Positions 1 to 7,575 of a DNA stretch of 12,229 nucleotides are shown one piece after another. Source of the stretch: VGWG01 sp964580075 (GTDB taxonomy: Bacteria; Verrucomicrobiota; Kiritimatiellia; RFP12; JAAYNR01); NCBI GenBank assembly GCA_964580075.1, contig CAZOJL010000114.1, forward strand, positions 1 through 12,229, written 5' to 3'. Each line of letters begins with the position of its first letter. Position 1 is the first letter of the stretch. The notes beneath the pieces are model-generated. The model was given only the letters and a program-made list of their open reading frames with translations, ran no database searches and was not told the origin of the DNA. The position numbers were made by a program, and so were the translations under genes.

Positions 1-890
1 CGGCGTTCGTCACGGCGCTGGCGGAATACGTGGATCAGACCGGTGACCTTTCGATCCTGAGCGAGCCGGCGGGGGAGGGGGGTACCGTATGGGAAAAAGT
101 CCGGCGCTACATGCGCAACGTCTATGAACACCGCGACGGTGATCACGATGGCATTGTGGAGTGGCGGAACCTGTGGGAGGGTGGGTCGGACGACAAGGTC
201 GGCTGTTTCTTCAGCAAGGCCAACCTGAAAGAGTGGATCTATACCGTGACCACGCAGGACCCCGACGTGGTGGCGTCTTTCTACCGGGAGAACCAGCGGC
301 CGCAAACGAATTTTTACGAGCTGAATTTCTTTCTGGGCGCGTTGCAGGCGCTGGAGCGGCTGGCCCGGTTGAAGCGGGACGACGCCACCGCCCGCTACGC
401 CAGCGAGCGTTTTGCGGCCACCTGCGCCACGGTGGAGAGCCGCCACTGGCACGAGGCGGACGGTTTCTATTACGACTGGGATGTCACGGCCGGGAAGCTG
501 ATCCGCGTCAAGAACCATGACGCATTCTACCTCCCCTATTATCTTGGCAACCAGGCGCGCGCAAAACGGCTGTTCGAGCATCTGGACAATCCGGAGGAGT
601 TCGCGCTGCTCTACACGCCGACCCTGGCGAAGAACGAGGCGGGCTTTCGACCGCACGGCTACTGGAGCGGCGGCCACTGGCCGCGCGAGATGGTCTACAT
701 CGCCCGCTCGCTGGCGGCTTGCGGTCGGCGCGAAACGGCCGTGGATCTGCTGGTGAAGGCCATCTGCTGCGCAGCCGGCAAGGTTATCCCCGAGAACATG
801 AATCCCATCACCGGCGAGGACGCGACCCATGTGACCGGCATGGCTTACAACGCCGTGAACGTCCTCGCGTTGAAACAGATTACGGAATGA
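1..890 (+). CDS. (alpha/alpha)6-barrel glycoside hydrolase, GH63/GH37-like, 3' part
   Basis: The reading frame (codons from base 3) is open to the left edge, so the true start lies outside the window; about 296 C-terminal residues are present. The text reads like the C-terminal catalytic barrel of clan GH-G enzymes (GH63 alpha-glucosidases and mannosylglycerate hydrolases, GH37 trehalases): an EYVDQTGD segment at the left edge, WEGGSDD (about 171-191) where those families have the ESGxD general-acid motif, FYELNFFLGAL, GFYYDWD, YWSGGHWPREM in place of YWRGPxW, and PENMNPITGE (about 790-818), which matches the WExYxPxTGE motif carrying the general base. The substrate is probably an alpha-linked sugar, but the family is inferred from motifs only. 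It is the first visible gene of a three-glycosidase run, with a 37-base gap to the GH30 gene. Upstream domains and any signal peptide cannot be seen. Confidence 0.8.
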   Translation, partial: AFVTALAEYVDQTGDLSILSEPAGEGGTVWEKVRRYMRNVYEHRDGDHDGIVEWRNLWEGGSDDKVGCFFSKANLKEWIYTVTTQDPDVVASFYRENQRPQTNFYELNFFLGALQALERLARLKRDDATARYASERFAATCATVESRHWHEADGFYYDWDVTAGKLIRVKNHDAFYLPYYLGNQARAKRLFEHLDNPEEFALLYTPTLAKNEAGFRPHGYWSGGHWPREMVYIARSLAACGRRETAVDLLVKAICCAAGKVIPENMNPITGEDATHVTGMAYNAVNVLALKQITE

Positions 891-914
891 GAAACCGCCC
901 CGCTTAACCCAAAC

Positions 915-919
915 AGGAG
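915..919 (+). promoter_or_regulatory. Ribosome binding site of the GH30 gene
   Basis: AGGAG lies 8 bases before the ATG at 928. It decides between two nearby ATGs: the one at 923 is in another frame and is badly spaced. Confidence 0.7.
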
Positions 920-927
920 CGAATGAA

Positions 928-2262
928 ATGCAACAGCCCCCCCCGCGCGATTATTTGAGTTTGTCACCCGAGATTACGCGGGCCTCCGTGCGGTCCGTCA
1001 GTTGGTGGAATCAATCCAACCAGCCGCTGCAGGACAATCAGAATGTGCGCATCGAGATCTGCGACGGACAGACGTTCCAGACCTGGGACGGGTTTGGCGG
1101 CGCCGTCAGCGAACGGGGCATGCAGGCGCTCAGCCGGCTACCGGCGCAGGAACAGACACGCTTCTTCCAGGCGATGTTCGGACCGGACGGAGCAAGTCTG
1201 TCCTGGATCCGCCTGCCAATTGGCGCCAGCGATTTTGCCTTGAGTGCCTACAGCGCGTCCGAAACGGCCGAGGACTACGAACTGGCTCATTTCTCGCTGG
1301 CGCGTGACCGGCAGTGGGTGATTCCGTATATCCGGGCGGCACAGGCGGCGAATCCGTCCGTCCGTATTCATGCCAGTCCCTGGAGTCCTCCCGGCTGGAT
1401 GAAGAAGAGTGGACGCATGGACGGGGTAGAGCAGTGTGAATTGCGCGATGAACCACGCCTCCTGGCCGCGTATGCCCGGTACCTCCGTCTGTTCATCCAG
1501 GCCTATGCCGCCGAGGGAATCAAGATTGACCGGCTGATGGTGCAGAACGAGATGGACTCACCGGCGCCATTCCCCAGTTGCCAGTGGACGCCGGAACTCT
1601 TTGTCCGCTTTCATCTGGCGTACCTCAAGCCGGAATTCGCCGCCCACCGGATCGACACGGAAGTCTGGGGCGGAACCTTCCGCACCATGAGCGGACTGCA
1701 GGCGCATGAGTGCTTCCGTAATCCCGAGTTTCGCGCCTTCGTCCGCGGCGCCGCGTTTCAGTACAGTTACCCCAAGCCGATTGATGACTTGCAGATTCTC
1801 TATCCGGGAACCCGGATCATGCACACGGAAACGGTCTGCCACGGCGGCGCCAACACCGCGACCGAAGCCGCCGGCCAGTTCGAAGACTTCCTGGGCTATG
1901 CGGCGGCCGGCGCCGAAGTCTTCACCTACTGGAATTCCGTCCTCGGGGAAGACGCCGCCAGCACGTGGGGATGGAAACAGAATGCGATGTGTACGGCGCA
2001 TGCCGAAAAACAGCAACTGATCCTCAACCCCGATTATGAGGTGTTTCAGTTGCTCGGCAGAAATCTGCGTCCGGGCGCCGTCCGCGTCCGCTGCTTCAGC
2101 CAGTTGCTCACCTGCCTCTGCTACCGCAATCCCGATGGACGTCTCTGTCTGATATTGCGTAATCTGGAGGAGGCCCGGCAGGCCGAGGTGACGATCAACG
2201 GGGTCCTGCGGCGGGTCGATCTGCCCGGTCATGCGCTGTGCGCCTTGATTTTGGATGTTTAG
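928..2262 (+). CDS. Glycoside hydrolase family 30 (glucosylceramidase-like beta-glycosidase)
   Basis: A complete 444-residue enzyme, a normal length for GH30. Visible hallmarks are WDGFGG at residues 53-58, IRLPIGASDF, the ASPWSPPGWMK segment, VQNEMD with the predicted acid/base Glu208, and IMHTETVC with the predicted nucleophile Glu301. These are followed by YWNSVLGEDAASTWGW and a C-terminal beta-sandwich-like tail (about 370-444). GH30 retaining enzymes cleave beta-linked glucose, xylose, fucose or glucuronoxylan, depending on subfamily. The sequence resembles the glucosylceramidase-like subfamilies, but the exact substrate cannot be read. No signal peptide is visible at the N-terminus (MQQPPPRDYL), so a cytoplasmic enzyme is inferred. 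It sits between two other glycosidase genes on the same strand (gaps of 37 and 28 bases), which suggests one operon for stepwise breakdown of a heteroglycan. Confidence 0.93.
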   Translation: MQQPPPRDYLSLSPEITRASVRSVSWWNQSNQPLQDNQNVRIEICDGQTFQTWDGFGGAVSERGMQALSRLPAQEQTRFFQAMFGPDGASLSWIRLPIGASDFALSAYSASETAEDYELAHFSLARDRQWVIPYIRAAQAANPSVRIHASPWSPPGWMKKSGRMDGVEQCELRDEPRLLAAYARYLRLFIQAYAAEGIKIDRLMVQNEMDSPAPFPSCQWTPELFVRFHLAYLKPEFAAHRIDTEVWGGTFRTMSGLQAHECFRNPEFRAFVRGAAFQYSYPKPIDDLQILYPGTRIMHTETVCHGGANTATEAAGQFEDFLGYAAAGAEVFTYWNSVLGEDAASTWGWKQNAMCTAHAEKQQLILNPDYEVFQLLGRNLRPGAVRVRCFSQLLTCLCYRNPDGRLCLILRNLEEARQAEVTINGVLRRVDLPGHALCALILDV

Positions 2263-2275
2263 GGTTCTATCGGAC

Positions 2276-2284
2276 AAAAAGGAG
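2276..2284 (+). promoter_or_regulatory. Ribosome binding site that fixes the start at 2291
   Basis: AAAAAGGAG ends 6 bases before ATG 2291. The earlier in-frame ATG at 2255 lies inside the GH30 gene and has no such site, so 2291 is preferred. Confidence 0.75.
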
Positions 2285-2290
2285 TTCGTC

Positions 2291-4318
2291 ATGATTCGTG
2301 GATTGCATTACATGTGCTGGTATCGTCAGGACTGGAACTACCACCCCAGCATGCCGATGAAACGCCTGCAACAGGTGCAGGATATCGTGAATATGAACGG
2401 CAACCTGCTGCTCTGGTCCTGCCTGGGAAGCGCGGCCATCGGCATCCAGTACCTCGACAAGGAAGCCAACGAGGCCATTCCGCCGCGGCTGCGCTTCTAT
2501 GGCTATCTGAACGACAAGGAGTTCATTGCCGAATGCGGCAAGCGGGGCATCACCGCGTCAGCCGTCATCTGGAAGGCGCAGTTGTGGGAGTTTCCGGCTG
2601 AGTTCAGCGAGGATGAGTCGGAACTGCTGGCGCTGAACAAGCTGCGCGGCGTCGGCAAGAAGGGGTGGATCGGCATGCGCGAGCTCTCCACCGACCGCTA
2701 CCCGAAGATCTTCCCTTCAATCAAGACGTTTTTCCCCAAGGGACTGAAAGATTCTGACGGAAAGCCGGTGAAGGATTTTCTGAAGGGGTTCATGGCCGTG
2801 ACGCTGGACGGGAATCCCATCTTCTCGCGGTGGCTGATGGTGCCCGGTCATGACCACTATTGCTACAGCCCGTGCGGCAACAAGCCGGTCTTCCGGGAGT
2901 ACCTCCGCAAAGAAATCGAAATCATGATCGATGCCGGCGCGCCAGTCGTGCATATCGACGAGTTCGATGCCCAACTGCTCGCGGCGATGAGCGGCGGATG
3001 CTTCTGCAAGGATTGCCTGAAGCTGTTCCGGGAATACCTGAAGAAGAATCCATCGGCGGAGACGGATGATCTCGACCTCGATCGTTTTGACTACCGTGCG
3101 TTCCTGAAGAAAAAGGGGTATACAGACAAGGATCTCACCGATCCCGACATGGACAAGCGGCTGGCGATCCCCCTGCTCCCGGCGTTCATCCGGTTCCACA
3201 TCGCCAGCATCGAGCCCGGCGTGATCGACATCGCGGAACACGTGCGCGCCTATTCGCTCAAGAAGACCGGGAAGCGGGCGAAGGTGACCGCCAACCTGTA
3301 CCACTGCGACCCGCACGGCGAGGCGGTGCGCAAGCACTGTGATCTCATCATCGGCGAGAAGGCCGACATCAAACTCCGTCAAGACGGCTACTATCGTTTC
3401 GGGCACGCGTTTTTCGGCGGCAAGGAGGGGTCGTTTATCGAGGACCCGGGTCCCTATATCCACGAGATCATGCGCGACATCGACGCCGGGAAGAACGATT
3501 CATACATCCTCTTCATGCTCGAGCCGCTGGCCCATGGCTTCAACATCGCGATCCCCTATGGCGGCTGGTTGCAGAACCAGCGGCAGGATTCGTTCTACCC
3601 GCCGGCGGAGGCCGAACGGCGGATGGGGGCCTGGCTGAAGGAACATGAGTCGCTCTTCACCAACCGGTTCGCCGCGAAAACCGCGGTGCTCTACGATCAG
3701 CGCAGCGCGATGGATTGCGAACTGACGAAGGGGCTCAACCGACGGCATCTGGATGTCGGCTTCCCGGTCTTCCACGGGTTGTGCCAGTCGCTTTGTGACG
3801 CGCGCATGCTCTACAACGTCCTGTACGTCAGCCCCGACGAGCCGCTGACGGCCAAGCGCCTGGCCGCGTATAAGCAGATCGTGCTGCCGGATGCGTACAG
3901 TCTGCCGGAGAGCGAGGTCCGGATGTTGCGGGCGTGGCAGAAGAAGGGCGGCCGCGTGGTGTCGGTCGGAAAGGTGGACCCGCGCCTGGCGGACACGGAG
4001 TTCCGGCATCGCGCGTTCCCGGAACTGAGCGCCCATCTGGCGCAGGTCGGTTCCATCGTCGCGGCGCAGGACGTGGAAGGGCTGGGACTCTCGCTGCACA
4101 AGCGGGGCAGGGGATATGCGCTCCATCTGGTGAACTACCGCATGAATTCCGGCACGCGGGTCATCGAAACGATTCCGAGGGCGGAGTTCACGCTGGGGTG
4201 GAAGCCGAAGAAAGCGGCGGTGCACTCATTCCCGGCGTCGGACACAAAAGCGCGCCTGGAAGGGAATGTGCTGACGGTCGAGAACCTGAGCATTTACACG
4301 GTGGTGGAGTTGGGGTAG
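2291..4318 (+). CDS. Putative TIM-barrel glycoside hydrolase, family uncertain (GH42-like architecture)
   Basis: A 675-residue protein with no visible signal peptide (MIRGLHYMCWYRQDW). The first two thirds look like a (beta/alpha)8 barrel: a strand ending VVHIDEFDA (Asp223, Glu224) could carry a catalytic acid, directly followed by a Cys cluster CFCKDC (Cys237, Cys239, Cys242) and LFREYLKK. Such CxCxxC-plus-helix segments occur in GH42-like and related barrel proteins, where they can be structural or metal binding. Glu356 in IIGEKAD is a candidate nucleophile. The part from about 460 to 600 (AVLYDQRS..., IVLPDAYSLPESEVRMLRAW, KKGGRVVSVG) resembles the trimerisation, glutamine-amidotransferase-like domain of beta-galactosidases, and a small beta domain ends the protein. 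Family assignment and catalytic residues are inference. It is third in the glycosidase run, 28 bases after the GH30 stop. Confidence 0.7.
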   Translation: MIRGLHYMCWYRQDWNYHPSMPMKRLQQVQDIVNMNGNLLLWSCLGSAAIGIQYLDKEANEAIPPRLRFYGYLNDKEFIAECGKRGITASAVIWKAQLWEFPAEFSEDESELLALNKLRGVGKKGWIGMRELSTDRYPKIFPSIKTFFPKGLKDSDGKPVKDFLKGFMAVTLDGNPIFSRWLMVPGHDHYCYSPCGNKPVFREYLRKEIEIMIDAGAPVVHIDEFDAQLLAAMSGGCFCKDCLKLFREYLKKNPSAETDDLDLDRFDYRAFLKKKGYTDKDLTDPDMDKRLAIPLLPAFIRFHIASIEPGVIDIAEHVRAYSLKKTGKRAKVTANLYHCDPHGEAVRKHCDLIIGEKADIKLRQDGYYRFGHAFFGGKEGSFIEDPGPYIHEIMRDIDAGKNDSYILFMLEPLAHGFNIAIPYGGWLQNQRQDSFYPPAEAERRMGAWLKEHESLFTNRFAAKTAVLYDQRSAMDCELTKGLNRRHLDVGFPVFHGLCQSLCDARMLYNVLYVSPDEPLTAKRLAAYKQIVLPDAYSLPESEVRMLRAWQKKGGRVVSVGKVDPRLADTEFRHRAFPELSAHLAQVGSIVAAQDVEGLGLSLHKRGRGYALHLVNYRMNSGTRVIETIPRAEFTLGWKPKKAAVHSFPASDTKARLEGNVLTVENLSIYTVVELG

Positions 4319-4324
4319 GACGCA

Positions 4325-4381
4325 GTGTCGAGTGTCGATTTCTGCCGATAGCAATCGATTCATAACATCTGCGCAACATCT
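4325..4381. repeat. Two pairs of short direct repeats after the glycosidase run
   Basis: GTGTCGA occurs twice in perfect tandem (4325-4331, 4332-4338), and AACATCT occurs at 4364-4370 and 4375-4381, an 11-base spacing of about one helical turn. Spacing of that kind is common for half-sites of DNA-binding regulators, but no regulator gene is visible and chance is possible. The rest of 4319-4514 shows only the promoter described separately. Confidence 0.3.
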
Positions 4382-4456
4382 ACGGGGGCTGGCCCTTGAG
4401 ACTTGCGGAATCGACTCTGGAAACGTGATCAGGGCATTTCGACGGGATTTTCGATA

Positions 4457-4485
4457 TTGACGGATCTGTCGTCATTTGTCATGAT
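4457..4485 (+). promoter_or_regulatory. Candidate sigma70-type promoter of the ATPase gene
   Basis: TTGACG (4457-4462), a 17-base spacer, then CATGAT (4480-4485). The -35 matches consensus at five of six positions and the -10 at four. It lies about 30 bases before the chosen start at 4515, so the leader would be short. The ATPase would then be transcribed separately from the glycosidase genes. Confidence 0.45.
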
Positions 4486-4514
4486 GAATGCCGACAGATT
4501 GGACGAGGTCAGCC

Positions 4515-5666
4515 ATGAAAGATTCCGACCCCTATATTGTGCGCTCACTGGATTTGGCGGCGTTGATGCAGCGGAAGTCCCATTTTCTGTTCGGGCCGCG
4601 CCAAACCGGAAAGAGCTCGCTCGTGCAGCACACGCTCGGGAAGGCGCGTGTTTATAACCTGCTCGACACGGATGTGTTCCTAGCACTCAGCCAGCGTCCC
4701 GCGCGTCTGGCGGAGGAACTGGTCAACGAGGAAGCCACGGTCGTAATCGACGAGATCCAACGTCTGCCGATCCTGCTCAACGAAGTGCACCGGTTGATCG
4801 AGGAGCGCGGTATCCGGTTTCTCCTGACCGGATCCAGCGCCCGGAAGCTGCGCCGGGGGGGCACCAACCTGCTTGGCGGGCGCGCACGCGTCAGGCACCT
4901 GCACCCTTTCGTCTTTCCCGAGCTGGGCGCGCGATTCGATCTGCACCGCGCTTTGTATGCGGGACTGCTGCCCGGCCTGCACTTCTCCGATGACCCCGAC
5001 GCTGACCTGTCCGCTTACGCGGGCGCCTATCTGCAGCAGGAAATCGTGGCGGAAGGCGCTACGCGCAACGTGCCCGCGTTCAGCCGGTTCCTTCGCGTGG
5101 CCGCCCTTTGCAACGCCCGCATCGTCAACTTTACGAACATTGCCAACGACGCCCAAGTCCCGCGCACGACGGTCTACGAGTACTTCGAGATCCTGAAAGA
5201 CACACTGGTCCTGCGTGAGTTGCCCGCGTGGCGGGCGACTCGCAAGCGCAAGCCCCTGGCTTCTTCGAAGTACTACTTCTTCGACACGGGCGTCGTGCGC
5301 GCGCTGCAGGGGCGCGGCGTCGCGCCGGGCACACCCGAGTACGGCGACGCCGTCGAGACCTACGTTATGCACGAACTGGGCGCGTACAGCGAGTACCGGG
5401 CCGCGCAATCGCTGGCCTACTGGCGTTCGACGTCCGGATTCGAAGTGGATTTCATTCTGGGCGATCACACTGCCATCGAAGTCAAGGCCAAGGCCAACGT
5501 CGGTTCTGCCGACCTGAAGGGTCTCGTGGCGCTGGCGGAGGAAGCGCTTTTGAAACGGTATATCTGCGTGTGTCTCGAACCCCGCGCGCGCCGTGTCGGC
5601 GCGATCGACATTCTGCCGCTGACGGAGTTTCTGACTCGCCTCTGGAGCGGCGCCTACGCGACCTGA
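4515..5666 (+). CDS. AAA_14/DUF4143 family ATP-binding protein
   Basis: A 383-residue protein with the typical length and order of this family. It has a Walker A at residues 27-34 (GPRQTGKS), a Walker B at 76-82 (VVIDEIQ), the family's LLTGSSARKLRRGG stretch (about 103-116), a winged-helix-like middle (TNIANDAQVPRTTVYEYFEIL) and the DUF4143 tail with YYFFDTGVVRAL. The tail ends in a PD-(D/E)XK-like pattern: Glu310-Val-Asp312, then Glu322-Val-Lys324. The start at 4515 is chosen because GAGG (4505-4508) is spaced 6 bases before it; an in-frame ATG at 4488 would add nine residues and has no good site. These proteins are widespread, often as lone genes, and their role is not settled; nucleic-acid-linked functions are suspected. 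The neighbours give no clue. It converges on the minus-strand surface-protein gene. Confidence 0.9.
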   Translation: MKDSDPYIVRSLDLAALMQRKSHFLFGPRQTGKSSLVQHTLGKARVYNLLDTDVFLALSQRPARLAEELVNEEATVVIDEIQRLPILLNEVHRLIEERGIRFLLTGSSARKLRRGGTNLLGGRARVRHLHPFVFPELGARFDLHRALYAGLLPGLHFSDDPDADLSAYAGAYLQQEIVAEGATRNVPAFSRFLRVAALCNARIVNFTNIANDAQVPRTTVYEYFEILKDTLVLRELPAWRATRKRKPLASSKYYFFDTGVVRALQGRGVAPGTPEYGDAVETYVMHELGAYSEYRAAQSLAYWRSTSGFEVDFILGDHTAIEVKAKANVGSADLKGLVALAEEALLKRYICVCLEPRARRVGAIDILPLTEFLTRLWSGAYAT

Positions 5667-5859
5667 TGCGGTCTCTCCGGGCGGCAAAGGCGGCGACTTC
5701 CGATCCTGATAACGCCGCCCAACTCGCGCCCTGTCGCCTGGGGTGGCAGCATGCCAAACCGCGACCCCGCAGTAGAACAAGTTCACGGCGGGGCAGGCAC
5801 GTTCCTTCGCGACACGCGCCTCGACCCTTGGTCGGCGTAGACTCCTGGGCGCAAGACGC
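5667..5859. other. Convergent intergenic gap with a weak GC hairpin
   Basis: This is the 193-base gap between two converging genes. The only structure seen is GGCGGCG (5689-5695) facing CGCCGCC (5713-5719), a 7-base stem with a 17-base loop. No T-run follows on either strand, so an intrinsic terminator is not well supported. No gene is recognised here. Confidence 0.35.
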
Positions 5860-7500
5860 CTACCGTATCATGAACAAGGTGCCGGAGGGTGGTCCGACCT
5901 TCAGAATGCCCGAGCCGCTAAAGTTGGCGGGGTGGGTGCTTGCACTGTACGCGCCGTTCGGCATCTGGCTGCCATTGATCCAAAGTGCGTCGATTTGTTC
6001 TTTTCCGGTGACGAAATTAAGGTTGACCATGCCCGTGCTGTTCAGATCCAGCTTAGCGGAATCTGGCAAGCTCGTACCGTTGTCCAGTTGCAATGTTGCG
6101 CTGGCCCCCACGAAGATATTCGTGCTGGCAATGGCCGCGCTTGCGCCGATCCGCAACGTTCCGCCTACGGTCGTGTCACCGACGTACGTGTTAACGCCGT
6201 TCAGGGTTAGCGTGCCCGCCCCCGACTTGGTCAGCGCCAAAGAGCCGGCCGTGTTCTGGATTACGCCCGCGAACGTGCTGCTGCCGCCGCTCCCGCCCAC
6301 CGTAAGCGTCGGCGTTCCGCTCGTTCCGTCTATGACCGCCCCGGCGGAGCCGTTGATCGCATTCACGGCCTCGCTGTTTCCGTTAAGGTCCAGCGCCGGT
6401 GTGCCGCCGGCGGTGAACGTCACCGTGACCGAGTCGGCAATCTGGTTCGCGTTCAGCAGCTTCACCGTATCCGTGCCCGTCCCGTCGCCGATCGTCAGGG
6501 CGGCCGCAATCGCATTCACGCCGGCGGTCTTCTGCAATGCCAACGTGCCTTCGTTGACAATCGTGACGCCCCCGTGCGTGTTCGCGGCCGTGCCGCTCAG
6601 GGTCAACTGCGCGGTGCCGTACTTAACGAAGTTCTGAGAAGCGCCGCTGACCAACCTGCCTGAGTAGGTGGTGTTGTTGTAGGACAATACGGCCAGCGTG
6701 CCGTTGCCATCTATTGTGCCGTTACCATTGCCGGAGAGGTCGTTGATGGTCTCCCCCTTCCCGTTCAAGTTGAGGGAAGCATTGACCGTTACTGCACCCT
6801 TTCCCACCCCGTGCGGAATGACCTCGCTATTCCCGCAGGTCCAACCGCCGCCACCTCCAGCCGCGTTCTGGATTGTAAGCGTCCCCGTCCAGTCGTTTGC
6901 TGTATTGCCCATCGTGAATGAGCCACCACCCCACCCTTGTACTGTCAGTCCACCGGTACCGGTAATTTTGGAGGAAATAGTGGTTGACCTCTGGTTTGGA
7001 CCATAGAAAACGCGCGATCCGTTGTTAAGGTCTATGTTGAGACTCGAACTGAAGGTGTAGGGCGCCCATTGAATATAGTCGCTGGCATTCAGGACGATAT
7101 TGCCGCCGAGAGTGATCGTCTTTGTGCCGCTGGCGGGTTGAAGAGCTATGCTGTTGTTGTTTCTTACCGCGAACCTCATGTCTCCGGATGTAGTTCGGTC
7201 GTTGTTGAAGTTGAGTACGAAGCCGCTGTTGGTGACTCCTGTAAATCGGTCGTTGATAACGCCGCCGCTCCAATTTGCAGTATCGTCGTACGTTTGAGAG
7301 CCAGATGCCGATCCAGTCCAGTCCGCCGAAGCGCGCTGCGCCATTGCCAGCATCATCCCCGCCGCCAGCAGGAGCGAGAGAATGGAAGAATGGAAGGGTG
7401 GAAAGATGGAAGAGCGGAAAGTGTTCAGTGGCCACTTGCCGCCCGCCTCCTGAAACCTGAAACCCGAAACCTGAAACTTATTTTCTGTTTGCTTCTTCAT
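5860..7500 (-). CDS. Secreted protein with autotransporter-associated beta-strand repeats
   Basis: A 546-residue protein starting at 7500 (MKKQTENK), chosen because AAAGGAG sits 7 bases upstream; a longer in-frame start at 7575 would run through the promoter. Residues about 41-59 (hydrophobic LSLLLAAGMMLAMA, then ASA before Asp60) form the core and cleavage site of a signal peptide, with an unusually long region before it. The mature part is rich in Gly, Thr, Asn and Ser and contains repeats of the autotransporter-associated beta-strand type (TIGR02601-like). The best is GTLTLNGVNTYVGDTT (about 429-444), with weaker copies near 183-215 and 290-322, suggesting a beta-solenoid. No C-terminal membrane barrel is present; it ends GPPSGTLFMIR. 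It is likely exported to the periplasm or cell surface; ligand and function are unknown. Its 5' half is visibly richer in A/T than the neighbouring genes. Confidence 0.85.
   Translation of the reverse strand: MKKQTENKFQVSGFRFQEAGGKWPLNTFRSSIFPPFHSSILSLLLAAGMMLAMAQRASADWTGSASGSQTYDDTANWSGGVINDRFTGVTNSGFVLNFNNDRTTSGDMRFAVRNNNSIALQPASGTKTITLGGNIVLNASDYIQWAPYTFSSSLNIDLNNGSRVFYGPNQRSTTISSKITGTGGLTVQGWGGGSFTMGNTANDWTGTLTIQNAAGGGGGWTCGNSEVIPHGVGKGAVTVNASLNLNGKGETINDLSGNGNGTIDGNGTLAVLSYNNTTYSGRLVSGASQNFVKYGTAQLTLSGTAANTHGGVTIVNEGTLALQKTAGVNAIAAALTIGDGTGTDTVKLLNANQIADSVTVTFTAGGTPALDLNGNSEAVNAINGSAGAVIDGTSGTPTLTVGGSGGSSTFAGVIQNTAGSLALTKSGAGTLTLNGVNTYVGDTTVGGTLRIGASAAIASTNIFVGASATLQLDNGTSLPDSAKLDLNSTGMVNLNFVTGKEQIDALWINGSQMPNGAYSASTHPANFSGSGILKVGPPSGTLFMIR
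7383..7421. repeat. Degenerate 8-base tandem repeat inside the signal-peptide coding region
   Basis: About 4.9 copies with exact 8-base period: TGGAAGAA (7383), TGGAAGGG (7391), TGGAAAGA (7399), TGGAAGAG (7407), CGGAAAG (7415). On the minus strand they encode residues around FRSSIFPPFHSSI, directly before the hydrophobic core of the signal peptide. Confidence 0.85.
7449..7476. repeat. Degenerate 7-base tandem repeat inside the signal-peptide coding region
   Basis: Four units without gaps: CCTGAAA, CCTGAAA, CCCGAAA, CCTGAAA. On the minus strand they encode the FQVSGFRFQ part of the N-terminus. The last three units match the unit order in the hairpin element at 7671-7691, with A replaced by C at the last base of each unit. 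Confidence 0.85.
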
Positions 7501-7507
7501 CGTGATT

Positions 7508-7514
7508 CTCCTTT
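7508..7514 (-). promoter_or_regulatory. Ribosome binding site of the surface-protein gene
   Basis: AAAGGAG on the minus strand, 7 bases before the ATG at 7500. It fixes the start at MKKQ rather than at the upstream in-frame ATG at 7575. Confidence 0.75.
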
Positions 7515-7549
7515 CGTATTGCGTGAACCAACCCACAGTGTTGGCATCC

Positions 7550-7575
7550 ATTATGCGGGGGGGGGTAAAAGTCAA
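7550..7575 (-). promoter_or_regulatory. Candidate promoter with a C9 run in its spacer
   Basis: On the minus strand TTGACT (7575-7570) is followed after 14 bases by CATAAT (7555-7550). Nine of the spacer bases are an unbroken run of C (G on the plus strand, 7557-7565). Both hexamers match sigma70 consensus at five of six positions, but 14 bases is shorter than the optimal 17. A start site near 7543 would leave a leader of roughly 43 bases before the ATG at 7500. Spacer homopolymers of this sort are known to tune promoter strength by slippage, as in the meningococcal porA promoter. Confidence 0.5.

Noticed and set aside
5228..6637. A 469-residue plus-strand ORF antisense to the surface-protein gene and overlapping the ATPase gene
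   Set aside because: It is low-complexity text rich in Arg, Ala and Pro with no domain, and it overlaps two well-supported genes. It is a by-product of GC-rich codon use.
7383..7476. CRISPR array or VNTR minisatellite
   Set aside because: Units are only 7-8 bases, contiguous and without spacers, and no cas genes are present.
7528..7544. CCAAC/GTTGG hairpin in the leader of the surface-protein gene as a riboswitch or attenuator
   Set aside because: Only five base pairs and no other conserved RNA structure; chance is likely.
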